DNA from: Bacillota bacterium
Lineage (GTDB): Bacteria > Bacillota > Sulfobacillia > JAJYWN01
Length of the DNA: 64,000 nt
Reading direction: 5' to 3'
Assembly (NCBI GenBank): GCA_021791495.1
Contig: JAJYWN010000051.1
Span: 1-64,000, forward strand
A program made the translations under genes and the position numbers. Of the stretch, positions 1 to 8,147 are shown piece after piece. How positions within the stretch are numbered: position 1 is the stretch's first letter; every line of letters starts with the position of its first letter. Below the pieces are notes generated by a model. That model worked only from the letters and a program-made list of their open reading frames with translations, had not been told where the DNA came from and searched no databases.

Positions 1-1
1 G

Positions 2-2815
2 CTGGTGGTCGGCAGCGGCATCGGGGGCATGGAGTCCGCCCTGAAGCTGGGCGACATGGGCTATAAGGTCCTGCTGGTGGAGAAGGAAGCCAGCGTGGGC
101 GGGAAGATGATCCTGCTCAGCAAGGTGTTCCCCACCCTGGACTGCGCCAGCTGCATCTCCACGCCGAAGATGGCCGCCACCATCCACCACCCCAATATCA
201 CCGCCCTCACCTACTCCGAGGTGGAAGGGATCCAACGGAACGGGAATGGCCGCTTCAAGGTGAAAATCCGGCGCAAGCCCACCTTCATCGATCCGGCGCT
301 GTGCACGGGCTGCCGCCAGTGCGAGATGGGTTGCAACGTCGCCGTGCCGGACCAGTTCAACTCCGATCTGGTGTCACGGCGGGCCGCCTATATCGCTTTC
401 CCGCAGGCCGTGCCGAAAAAGGCCGTCATTGAGCGGGCCGGTACGTCCCCGTGCACCTTCGCCTGCCCCGCTGGGATCAAGTCCCACGGATACGTGGCCC
501 TGATCCGCGGCGGCGAGTATGAGAAAGCCTTCAACCTGATCTTGGAGGCCACGCCCCTGGTCGGTAGCCTGGGGAGGTCCTGTTTCGCCCCGTGCGAATC
601 CGAGTGCACCAGGGGTAGCCTGGAAGGCCCCCTGCCCATCCGCCGCTTGAAGAGGTTCGTGGCCGACACCCATTACCGTGACCACGATGCCCCGGCGGTC
701 GAGAAAGCGCCCCCCAACGGCAAGAAAGTGGCCATCGTCGGCTCCGGGCCGGCCGGCCTGACGGCCGCCTGGCAGCTGGCCCTCCGGGGCTATGAAGTCA
801 AGATTCTGGAAGCGGCGCCCCAGCCCGGCGGAGCGCTCCGGCTGGCCATCCCGGCCTACCGGTTGCCCGCCGAAGTGGTGGAAGCCGACGTCCGGAACGT
901 CACCAGCGTCGGCGTGGAGATCGCCTGCAACACCCGGGTTGAGAATCTGGAAGACCTCAAAGCCGAGGGCTTTGATGCCATCCTGGTGGCCACCGGCACG
1001 CCCCGCGCCGCCCGGCTGAACGTGCCCGGCGAAGACCTCCCCGGAGTGGTCGCTTCCCTGGACTTTCTGAGAGCGCCCAAGCTGGGAGCCGCCATCACCG
1101 GTGCAGAGGCCCCAGCCGCGCACACCGTCGACGCGGTCGCCGCCGTGGCCGAAGTCGCCGCCGCGAAGGCTGTACCGCCGGCCGGCGCCGCGACGTCTGA
1201 TCCCACTTTCGGCGCCAAGGACCTGAGCGGTAAGGATGTGGTGGTCATCGGCGGCGGTAACGTGGCCATCGATGCCAGCCGCACCGCGCTGCGCCTTGGA
1301 GCCAAGTCGGTGCGTCAGGTCAGTCTGGAGTCCCGGCTCGAAATGCCGGCCCACACCTGGGAAGTGGAAGAAGCCATCACCGAAGGCGTCACCGTCCTCA
1401 ACTCCTGGGGCGTGAAGCAGGTTCTGGGAACCGGCGAAGGCCAGGTCAAGGGCGTGGAACTGAAGCGCTGCACCGCCGTGTTCGACAGTAACCACCGTTT
1501 CAGCCCGCAGTACGATGAGGCTGTCACCCAGACCCTAAACTGCGACGCCGTCATCGTGGCCATCGGTATGGGTCCGGATACGGCGGCCTTCGCCAACCTT
1601 CTGACCTTGAACCGGAACCGGACCATCACCGTCGACCCGGCTACCCAGCAGAGTAGCGTCCCTTACATCTTCGCCGCCGGGGACGTGGTCTCAGGGGCAT
1701 CCTTCATCAACACCTCGGCCGGTCAGGGGCGCAAGGCCGCCTTCATGATCGACCGCTGGCTGCAGGGTAAAGAGATGAACGAAACCGAGTTCGATCCCAA
1801 GCTGCCCGTGGTGGATAAGACGCAGGTTCTGGCCCGCCAGAAGAGCCACAGCCGACGCGACCCGGTGGCAGGCGGGCTAACCTTGGTCGCCCGGCCGCGC
1901 GGTTTCGCCGAGATCGAAGCTCCGCTCACCGAGGACGAGGCGTTGGCCAGCGTTGGTCGTTGCCTTGACTGCGGCGTGTGCTCAGAGTGCCACCAGTGCG
2001 TGAATGTCTGTCCGGCAGACGCCGTGAAGATGGAGATGCGCGAGCAGACGGTCGAGGCCAAGGTGGGGGCCGTCATCGTCTCCACCGGGTTCAAGCTCTT
2101 CCCGGCCGACCTGAAGCCCCAGTATGGTTACGGCAAGTTCAAGAACGTCATCACCGGCATGCAGATGGACCGGCTCCTGGCCCCCACGCGGCCCTATAAC
2201 ACGGTCCTCCGGCCGGGGGACGGCAAGGTGCCGGACCGCATCGCCTACATCATGTGCACCGGTTCACGCGACCAGACCGTCGGCAACCCGCTCTGCTCCA
2301 GGGTCTGCTGCATGTACTCCATCAAGCAGAACCAGCTCATCATGGGCGCTCTGCCCCTGGCCGACGTCACCGTGCACTACATCGACGTCCGTGCTTTCAG
2401 TAAGGGATACGACGAGTTCTACGAGCAGGCCAAGGCCATGGGCGCCAACTTCATCAAGGGCCGTGTGGCGCGGATCAAGGAGAAGGAAGACGGTAACCTG
2501 CTCCTCTCCTACGAAGACATCGAAAACGGCGGAGCGATCGCCGAGGCCGAGTACGACCTGGTGGTGCTGGCCGTGGGCATTCAGCCCAATCTGGAGGCCC
2601 GGGACCTGTTCCCCGGCGGCGAGCTGAAGATGGACGACTACTACTACGTGCAGGAAGTGAACGAGGACCTGAACCCTGGCCAGACCAGTATCGACGGGGT
2701 CTACGTGGCCGGCGCGGCTTCCGGCGCCAAGGATATCCCTGATTCCATCCTGCATGCCGGCGCGGCAGCCGCTCAGGCCGCCGCCTACGTGGAAAAGGTG
2801 GGGAGGCCGGCATGA
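2..2815 (+). CDS. hdrA: HdrA-like flavoprotein with inserted NfnB/GltD-like module (5' partial)
   Basis: Heterodisulfide reductase subunit A-like iron-sulfur flavoprotein, cut by the left window edge: the reading frame is open to base 2 and begins inside the FAD Rossmann loop (VGSGIGGMES). The HdrA N-terminal half carries a DCASC cysteine pair and a ferredoxin-like CTGCRQCEMGC motif (about residues 98-108). An inserted glutamate-synthase-small-subunit/NfnB-like module (about residues 140-640) follows, with CTFACP, a second dinucleotide fold (VGSGPAGL) and a third (GGGNVAID). The HdrA C-terminal half resumes with CGVCSECHQCVNVCP. The architecture suggests NAD(P)H or ferredoxin electrons entering a bifurcating HdrABC-type complex; that is inference. 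The stop overlaps the next start (ATGA). Confidence 0.9.
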   Translation: MVVGSGIGGMESALKLGDMGYKVLLVEKEASVGGKMILLSKVFPTLDCASCISTPKMAATIHHPNITALTYSEVEGIQRNGNGRFKVKIRRKPTFIDPALCTGCRQCEMGCNVAVPDQFNSDLVSRRAAYIAFPQAVPKKAVIERAGTSPCTFACPAGIKSHGYVALIRGGEYEKAFNLILEATPLVGSLGRSCFAPCESECTRGSLEGPLPIRRLKRFVADTHYRDHDAPAVEKAPPNGKKVAIVGSGPAGLTAAWQLALRGYEVKILEAAPQPGGALRLAIPAYRLPAEVVEADVRNVTSVGVEIACNTRVENLEDLKAEGFDAILVATGTPRAARLNVPGEDLPGVVASLDFLRAPKLGAAITGAEAPAAHTVDAVAAVAEVAAAKAVPPAGAATSDPTFGAKDLSGKDVVVIGGGNVAIDASRTALRLGAKSVRQVSLESRLEMPAHTWEVEEAITEGVTVLNSWGVKQVLGTGEGQVKGVELKRCTAVFDSNHRFSPQYDEAVTQTLNCDAVIVAIGMGPDTAAFANLLTLNRNRTITVDPATQQSSVPYIFAAGDVVSGASFINTSAGQGRKAAFMIDRWLQGKEMNETEFDPKLPVVDKTQVLARQKSHSRRDPVAGGLTLVARPRGFAEIEAPLTEDEALASVGRCLDCGVCSECHQCVNVCPADAVKMEMREQTVEAKVGAVIVSTGFKLFPADLKPQYGYGKFKNVITGMQMDRLLAPTRPYNTVLRPGDGKVPDRIAYIMCTGSRDQTVGNPLCSRVCCMYSIKQNQLIMGALPLADVTVHYIDVRAFSKGYDEFYEQAKAMGANFIKGRVARIKEKEDGNLLLSYEDIENGGAIAEAEYDLVVLAVGIQPNLEARDLFPGGELKMDDYYYVQEVNEDLNPGQTSIDGVYVAGAASGAKDIPDSILHAGAAAAQAAAYVEKVGRPA

Positions 2816-4728
2816 CCATGCGACGGATTGGCGTTTACATCTGCCACTGCGGTGGCAATATCTCCGACTACGTGGACGTGGAGAAGGTCCGGGGCACCGT
2901 GGAAAGCGAACCGGGCGTGGTGGTGGCCAAGACGGCCATGTTCACCTGTTCCGATGCGACCCAGCAGGAGATGCTCCAGGACATTCAGGAGCAGAACCTG
3001 GACGGCCTGGTGGTCGCCTCCTGCTCTCCCAAACTGCACACTTTCACCTTCCGCGGTGTGGCCCGGCGGGCGGGGTTGAACCCCTACGAGTACACCCAGG
3101 TCAACGTGCGTGAGCAGTGCTCCTGGGCGCACACTGACGATCGGGCCGGGGCCACCGAGAAGGCCATCCGCCTGGTGCGCGCCGGCATCGCCCGGACCGG
3201 GCTGACCGTGCCCCTGGATCCCACCGTGGTGCAGACCGTTCCGAAGGCCCTGGTGGTCGGGGGTGGCATCGCCGGCCTGCGGGCGGCCCTGGGGCTGTCC
3301 GACATCGGCATCGCCGTCTTCCTTGTGGAAAAGGAAGCGCAGGTGGGCGGCTGGGTGGCGGGCTTCGGCAGCATGTATCCGCACGAGAAGAACGGCCAGG
3401 AACTCATGGCCCATCTCAAGGGCGAGATCGCCAAGCGGTCCAACATCACGGTATTCACCAAGGCGGAACTGGTGGGTAAGGCCGGCAGTTTCGGCAACTA
3501 CCAAGCCACCATCAAGGTTGGCGGTGGAAAAGCGGGGGCGGCGCCGGCGGCCGCGGCCGAGACCATCCAGGTCGACGTGGGATCGATCATCGTCGCCACC
3601 GGTTTCGACAGCTACCACCCCGAGGCGGGCGAGTACGGCTACGGCATGGAGGGCGTCGTCACCCTGCCGGAGTTCAAGGAACTCCTCGACAGTTCAGGCC
3701 TCGGGGCCGGGGAAGGCCGTGGGAATGGCCACCGCGACGGCCACGATTCGGGACGCGACGACGGTGGCGCGGGGACGGCCTTGACATATAAGGGCCGGCC
3801 CGTGAGGAGCATCGCCTATATCTACTGCGTGGGCAGCCGGCAGAGTCGCGACGTGCCCAACGCGAACACTTACTGCTCCCGTTTCTGCTGCAACGCGGCG
3901 GTCCACACCTCCCTAGAAGTGGCCGCCGCCGCGGCCCCTCGTACAGGTGGCGGCGGCGTTAGCGCCGGAGTACGCCAATACCACCTGTACCGGGACATGC
4001 GCACTTACGGCAAGTACGAACTCCTGTTTAACGAAGCCCGCGACAAGGGGTCGGTCTTCCTCAAGTTCGGCGACGACGCGCCGCCGGCCGTGGCCCGGGA
4101 CGAGCGGAGCGGCCGCCTCCTGGTGACCGTGGCCGACCAACTGACCATGAGCACGGAAGTGACCATCCCCGCCGACCTGGTGGTCCTGGTCACCGGCATG
4201 GTCCCCCGGTCCAACGAGGAACTGATCAAGACCTTGAAACTCCCGGTGGGCAAGGACCGCTTCTTCAACGAGATCCACCCAAAACTGCGTCCCGTGGAGA
4301 CCGTGGTGGACGGAGTCTACATCTGCGGTGCTTGCCAGGGTCCCAAGAACTCCGCCGAGAGCGTGGCTTCGGCTCTGGCGGCGGTGACCCAGAGCGCCGG
4401 CATCTTGAAGAAGGGCTTCGCCGAGTTGGAACCACTGGTGGCCAAGGTAGACCCGGACCAGTGCACGTGGTGCGGGAAGTGCCAGGAGAGTTGCCCCTAC
4501 GATGGGGCCATCCGCCGGGAGCAGGTCGCCGAAGGCCAGGGCGAGGGCAAGGTCACGGGCAGGGTCAAGGGCAGGGGCAAGGAAGTGGCGGTCATCGACG
4601 CGGCCGTATGCAAGGGCTGCGGCGGGTGCGCTCCGCTGTGCCCCAAGGACGCCATTGACCTCCAAGGCTACACCGACGCCCAGATCAAAGCGATGATCGA
4701 AGGCCTGGCGAAGGAGGTGGGCCAATGA
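2812..4728 (+). CDS. hdrA: HdrA-like CoB--CoM heterodisulfide reductase iron-sulfur subunit A
   Basis: A 638-residue HdrA homologue starting with the family-typical segment MRRIGVYICHCGGNI. The FAD-binding motif VVGGGIAGLRAALGL lies near residues 146-160, VEKEAQVGG follows, and two C-terminal 4Fe-4S motifs (CTWCGKCQESCP and CKGCGGCAPLCP) sit near residues 545 and 603. It overlaps the preceding hdrA by ATGA, so the two are probably translationally coupled and form two HdrA-type subunits of one complex. Low-complexity insertions rich in Gly, Ala, Asp and Arg (about residues 235-250 and 295-325) interrupt otherwise conserved blocks. The start at 2812 or the in-frame ATG at 2818 are both possible. 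Confidence 0.92.
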   Translation: MTMRRIGVYICHCGGNISDYVDVEKVRGTVESEPGVVVAKTAMFTCSDATQQEMLQDIQEQNLDGLVVASCSPKLHTFTFRGVARRAGLNPYEYTQVNVREQCSWAHTDDRAGATEKAIRLVRAGIARTGLTVPLDPTVVQTVPKALVVGGGIAGLRAALGLSDIGIAVFLVEKEAQVGGWVAGFGSMYPHEKNGQELMAHLKGEIAKRSNITVFTKAELVGKAGSFGNYQATIKVGGGKAGAAPAAAAETIQVDVGSIIVATGFDSYHPEAGEYGYGMEGVVTLPEFKELLDSSGLGAGEGRGNGHRDGHDSGRDDGGAGTALTYKGRPVRSIAYIYCVGSRQSRDVPNANTYCSRFCCNAAVHTSLEVAAAAAPRTGGGGVSAGVRQYHLYRDMRTYGKYELLFNEARDKGSVFLKFGDDAPPAVARDERSGRLLVTVADQLTMSTEVTIPADLVVLVTGMVPRSNEELIKTLKLPVGKDRFFNEIHPKLRPVETVVDGVYICGACQGPKNSAESVASALAAVTQSAGILKKGFAELEPLVAKVDPDQCTWCGKCQESCPYDGAIRREQVAEGQGEGKVTGRVKGRGKEVAVIDAAVCKGCGGCAPLCPKDAIDLQGYTDAQIKAMIEGLAKEVGQ

Positions 4729-5024
4729 GCGCGGGCATGAGCACGAGCACAGGTACGAGCACAGGTACGAGCATGAGTGCGAGTACGAACCGTGATACCC
4801 GGGAAATCATCCGGGACGAACACCTCATGCGCCGGCGCATCCTGAAGGTTCTGGCCGATGGCCCCAAGACGGTCCCTGAGATCGCCGCGGCCCTGGACCG
4901 CCCAACCCACGAAGTGGTCTTCTGGGTAATGGGGATGCGCAAGTACGGCTACGTGGCCGAGATCAAAGAGGTCACCGACGAGGGATATTTCCAGTACCAG
5001 GCCGTTCCGAGGGAGGGAGCGTGA
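4725..5024 (+). CDS. small winged-helix protein inside the hdr operon
   Basis: A 99-residue protein. Residues 1-22 are a Ser/Thr/Gly low-complexity leader (STSTGTSTGTS). From about residue 34 the sequence MRRRILKVLADGPKTVPEIAAAL followed by a PTHEVVFWVMGMRKYG segment reads as a helix-turn-helix/winged-helix fold of the type that senses or docks rather than catalyses. The ATG overlaps the hdrA stop (ATGA) and has AAGGAGGTGG just upstream; its own stop overlaps the hdrC start (GTGATG). Co-translation with hdrA and hdrC suggests a regulator or accessory subunit of the Hdr complex. No metal-binding cysteines are present. The function is not established. Confidence 0.8.
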   Translation: MSAGMSTSTGTSTGTSMSASTNRDTREIIRDEHLMRRRILKVLADGPKTVPEIAAALDRPTHEVVFWVMGMRKYGYVAEIKEVTDEGYFQYQAVPREGA

Positions 5025-5335
5025 TGGCCGTGGCCGTCTTGAATCCGGATCTGGTCGATATGGTGCGGCGGGGCAGCCACGACTTCAACGCCTCCGCCTG
5101 CATGAACTGCGGTGCCTGCAGCGCGGTCTGTCCCATGGGGATACAGCTGCTGCCCCGAAAGCTCTTCCGTTACGTCCTGCTCGGCATGGAAGACCAGGTG
5201 AAGGAGAATACCGAGACCATCTACTCCTGCCTCCTGTGCAAGATGTGCGAGGTGAATTGCCCGGGTGGAGTGCACATCGCGGAAAACGTGCGCTCCCTGC
5301 GGCACTTCATCAATCGCCAGGTTTTCCGGTTGTAA
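5021..5335 (+). CDS. hdrC: HdrC-like 4Fe-4S ferredoxin subunit
   Basis: A 104-residue HdrC-type protein with two 4Fe-4S motifs, CMNCGACSAVCPMG (about residues 27-40) and CLLCKMCEVNCPGG (about residues 70-83). This spacing is usual for the subunit that passes electrons between HdrA and HdrB. The GTG at 5021 overlaps the preceding stop; the ATG at 5024 is an alternative start, with GGGAGGGAG upstream. It is followed after 15 bp by the hdrB-like gene. Confidence 0.9.
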   Translation: MMAVAVLNPDLVDMVRRGSHDFNASACMNCGACSAVCPMGIQLLPRKLFRYVLLGMEDQVKENTETIYSCLLCKMCEVNCPGGVHIAENVRSLRHFINRQVFRL

Positions 5336-5350
5336 GGAGGAGGGATCATC

Positions 5351-6361
5351 ATGCCGCTGCCAATCGGCGATACCATCGGCATTCTGGCCGACAACCTGCG
5401 CCAGCGCAGGTCGGTGCTCCCCATCCCGGTACGGGCCGCCACACGGTGGGCCCGGGGGCTGAACCTGCCACGGGGCGGGGAGACCGTGATGTACACGGGA
5501 CTCATGTTCCAGCTGATTCCCTATATCGAAGCCATGAGCGGAGCCGAAGAACGCCTGGGCGATTCCTGGCTGGCCGGCTTCACCGGCCTGGGACGGCAGG
5601 TCAATAAAGTGGTGAACATCTCCGCCTTCATGGCCCGGCCATCGGCCCAGGCGCAGGCGGCCAACGACCAGGTCCTGGTGAACGTGGCTCTCCTCCTTAA
5701 GCAGGCGGAAGTCGACTTCGGATACCTGTACGAAGAAGAGCTGTACTCCGGGGCCCTCATCTACGACCTGGGAGTGCACGAAGCTCTGGTCTCTCATGCC
5801 CGCAAGGTCTACGACGTCTTGAAAAAGCACAGCGTCAAGAACGTCATCACAGTGGACCCGCATACCACCAACATGCTGCGTTCGGTCTATCCCACCATCA
5901 TCGATGGGTACGACTTGAAGGTCCAGAGTTACCTGGAAGTTCTGGCCGAAAAGGGGCTGAAACCGGTCAAGACCCTGGCCGGTGAGGTGGCCATCCACGA
6001 CTCCTGCGTCTTCGCCCGCTACGAGAACGTCGTGGACCAGCCCCGGGACCTCCTGGCGCAGGCGGGGATCACGGTGCGCGAGCCCGAGGACGCCGGCAAA
6101 TACACCTGGTGCTGCGGCGGTCCGGCCGAATCCCTCTACCCGAAAAAGGCCTTGGCCAACGCCGAGAAGCGGGTCGCACAGCTGAAGAAAGCGGTCACAG
6201 CCGAAAGGGCCGGGGGGGCTGAGGCCGGTGTGGAAACCGGTATAACCATGTGCCCCATCTGCCTTGTGAACCTACAGAAAGCGGCTCAGGAGTCCCTGCG
6301 TTTCCAGGACATCTCCCATTACCTGCGGCAGGCCTACTGCCCGCAAGCCGAGGTGAAATGA
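5351..6361 (+). CDS. hdrB: HdrB/HdrD-like CCG-domain iron-sulfur protein
   Basis: A 336-residue heterodisulfide-reductase-related Fe-S-binding protein. One full cysteine-rich (CCG) half is visible: HDSCVFAR (about residue 217), then WCCGGPAES (about residue 250), then MCPIC near residue 300. The N-terminal half lacks a matching CCG set and instead has YTGLMFQLIPYIEAM, as in HdrD/GlpC-like proteins, so one non-cubane cluster may be present rather than two. SD AAGGAGGAGGG precedes the ATG. Its place after hdrC makes it the probable disulfide- or sulfur-substrate-reducing subunit. The natural substrate cannot be read from the sequence; a methanogen CoM-CoB role is unlikely in a bacterium. Confidence 0.85.
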   Translation: MPLPIGDTIGILADNLRQRRSVLPIPVRAATRWARGLNLPRGGETVMYTGLMFQLIPYIEAMSGAEERLGDSWLAGFTGLGRQVNKVVNISAFMARPSAQAQAANDQVLVNVALLLKQAEVDFGYLYEEELYSGALIYDLGVHEALVSHARKVYDVLKKHSVKNVITVDPHTTNMLRSVYPTIIDGYDLKVQSYLEVLAEKGLKPVKTLAGEVAIHDSCVFARYENVVDQPRDLLAQAGITVREPEDAGKYTWCCGGPAESLYPKKALANAEKRVAQLKKAVTAERAGGAEAGVETGITMCPICLVNLQKAAQESLRFQDISHYLRQAYCPQAEVK

Positions 6362-6362
6362 C

Positions 6363-6842
6363 GTGGAGAACAAAACTAAAAAGACCATCATCGTGTTCAG
6401 CGGCGACCTGGACAAGGCCATGGCGGCTTTCATCATCGCCAACGGCGCTGCCGCCATGGGGGACGAGGTGACCATGTTCTTCACCTTCTGGGGTCTGAAC
6501 ATCCTGCGTAAGGCCCAAAAGATCCGCGCGAAGAAGAGCTTCCTTCAAGGGATGTTCGGCGGCATGATGCCCCGCGGCGCCGGAAGGCTCGGGCTGTCGA
6601 AGATGAACTTCGGCGGCATGGGCGCCAAGATGATGAAGATGGTCATGAAGCAGCAGAACGTGACTTCCTTGGAAGAACTCATCGCCACCGCTAAGGAGCA
6701 GGGCATCAAAATGGTGGCCTGCACCATGTCCATGGGCGTGATGGGCTTCAAGGAAGAGGAGCTCATCGATGGTCTGGAGTTCGCGGGAGTCGCCAGCTAC
6801 CTGGGTGAAGCCGACGAGGCCAACGTCAACCTGTTCATCTAG
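6363..6842 (+). CDS. DsrE/DsrF/DrsH-like sulfur-carrier family protein
   Basis: A 159-residue protein opening with KKTIIVFSGDLDKAMAAFIIANGAAAMGDEVTMFFTFWGL, the classical DsrE/YchN/peroxiredoxin-like start, with a central methionine-rich amphipathic segment and a cysteine at about residue 120 (VACTMSMGVMGF). This is the position of the persulfide-carrying cysteine in DsrE-type carriers. The GTG start at 6363 lies two bases after the hdrB stop with GAGGTG upstream. A DsrE directly after hdrABC resembles sulfur-oxidation Hdr (sHdr) layouts in which DsrE/TusA hand sulfur to Hdr; here that is an inference from context. Confidence 0.88.
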   Translation: MENKTKKTIIVFSGDLDKAMAAFIIANGAAAMGDEVTMFFTFWGLNILRKAQKIRAKKSFLQGMFGGMMPRGAGRLGLSKMNFGGMGAKMMKMVMKQQNVTSLEELIATAKEQGIKMVACTMSMGVMGFKEEELIDGLEFAGVASYLGEADEANVNLFI

Positions 6843-6862
6843 GAGAAGGGATACCATCGCTA

Positions 6863-7000
6863 GGCCTACGCCTTCAAGAAGGACGTGGTGGAAAGCCAGG
6901 CCCACTCCTTCGACCGGCCCGACCCGACGCCACCAAGCGCGAGGACTTCGTGGACTTGGTCGATGATATGGTGGCAGCCGGGCCGGGGTATGAGCCCTGA
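6863..7000 (+). pseudogene. frameshifted remnant of a small hdr-operon gene
   Basis: After the dsrE stop an SD-like AGGAGAAGGG leads into a stretch that reads AYAFKKDVVESQAHSFDRPD in one frame (6863 on). It continues after a +1/-2 shift near 6925-6935 as ATKREDFVDLVDDMVAAG to a TGA at 6998-7000. Both halves have protein-like composition and typical codon choice, and the upstream frame starts directly after a TAG. This looks like a short (~45 aa) gene broken by a frameshift and a lost start, or a sequencing indel. The family is not recognised. Confidence 0.45.
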
Positions 7001-7015
7001 AGATAAGAACTAGAG

Positions 7016-7069
7016 AGGGAAAGGGCCGGGAGAGCGCGCGAAGGTGCGCTGCCTCCCGGCCCTTTCCCT
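7016..7069. terminator. long hairpin terminator between convergent operons
   Basis: A 17-bp perfect outer stem (7016-7032 pairing with 7053-7069, AGGGAAAGGGCCGGGAG/CTCCCGGCCCTTTCCCT) is topped by an inner AGCGC/GCGCT stem. It lies between the + strand hdr operon and the - strand rhodanese gene and can act in both directions. There is no clear U-tract. Confidence 0.8.
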
Positions 7070-7120
7070 GTGCCGTATCTTCCCATCCGGAGAGGGGTAT
7101 CCGAAAGGGGGGGTGATGGC

Positions 7121-8092
7121 TTACTTGGCAGTCGGGTACTCGGGCTGCTTGCACCCGAAGGGCTTGGTACCGATGATGTCTTCCTTTGAGGTCCAGGCCA
7201 TCATACCCTGGCCGGCCGCATAGGCGTCGTAGCCCAGCATGTTTAGGAAGATGGTCGCCTGGCTGGCAGACTGCCCCGAGTAGCAGAAGAGCACGATCTT
7301 CTTGTCGGTCGGGAGTTTCTTGAGACTGGCTTCCTTGGCGATTTCCGTCAGGGGGATGTTGATGGCGCCGGTCGCGTGCCCCTTGGCGTAGTGCTCCGCC
7401 TTGCGGACGTCGACGTAGAAGTAGGAAGCATCCTTGGCGGTGATGTTGGTGTTGATGTCGGCGGCCTTGATGGAGGCCGCTTTTCCTAGAGCCAGATAGG
7501 CTCCGGCGCGGTCGAGGATAAGCTTGTTATCGTCGGCTATCTTGGTCTTCAGTTCAGGCAGTTTGTTGTCGGCCTTCACATCGGGCACGGCCGTGGTGAC
7601 CGGGTACTCACCGGCCTGGCAGTTCCAGGGCTTGATGCCCAGGATCTTCTCGTCCTTGGTCCATCCCAGCATGCCAAAACTCATCGAGGAGGCATCATAC
7701 CCCAGCATGTTCAGGAGGGCCGAGGTCTGCCCCGCGGTCTGACCGGTGTAGCAGATAACGAGGATTTTCTTATCCTTCTTGAATTTGTCGATGTTCTGGA
7801 CGACGGTCTTGTAGGGGATATTGATGGCGCCCTCGACATGACCTAGAGCGTAATGGTCGGCCGAGCGGATGTCCACGATCTGCCATCCGGGGTCCTTGGC
7901 TTTGACGATGTTGTTGTAGACATCATCTACGCTGACGACCTTGGTCTTTCCGGCGGCGAAGAACTTGTCCGCCACGGCAGCCAGACGCTGGACTTCGGTG
8001 GGCCCCTTCTGACCACAGGCGGACGCGGACAGAATGGCCAAGATCACGGCCAGGATAAGGGCGGAAACGCGTAGAACCCGATATTTCCTCAT
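7121..8092 (-). CDS. lipoprotein with two rhodanese domains
   Basis: An exported protein with a signal peptide and lipobox (ILSASACG), followed by two rhodanese-like domains. The first has IVDIRSADHYALGHVEGAINIP and active-site loop CYTGQTAGQT; the second has YVDVRKAEHYAKGHATGAINIP and loop CYSGQSASQA. Both keep the loop cysteine, so both may carry persulfide. The start is set at the second ATG (8092), which has GAGAGGAG upstream and leaves a normal basic n-region (MRKYR). It lies downstream of, and codirectional with, the multihaem cytochrome, suggesting extracytoplasmic sulfur or polysulfide handling; the coupling to the cytochrome is inferred. Confidence 0.9.
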   Translation of the reverse strand: MRKYRVLRVSALILAVILAILSASACGQKGPTEVQRLAAVADKFFAAGKTKVVSVDDVYNNIVKAKDPGWQIVDIRSADHYALGHVEGAINIPYKTVVQNIDKFKKDKKILVICYTGQTAGQTSALLNMLGYDASSMSFGMLGWTKDEKILGIKPWNCQAGEYPVTTAVPDVKADNKLPELKTKIADDNKLILDRAGAYLALGKAASIKAADINTNITAKDASYFYVDVRKAEHYAKGHATGAINIPLTEIAKEASLKKLPTDKKIVLFCYSGQSASQATIFLNMLGYDAYAAGQGMMAWTSKEDIIGTKPFGCKQPEYPTAK

Positions 8093-8147
8093 CGCTGAGA
8101 CTCCTCTCATTCTCCACCTTTGCGCTTAGGGGTGGTTGTCCAGGGTA

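Noticed and set aside
374-1495. Long - strand open frame of 373 codons inside the first hdrA
   Set aside because: Antisense shadow created by GC-rich codon bias; composition is Gly/His/Arg-rich with no family pattern, and the + strand protein is clearly conserved.
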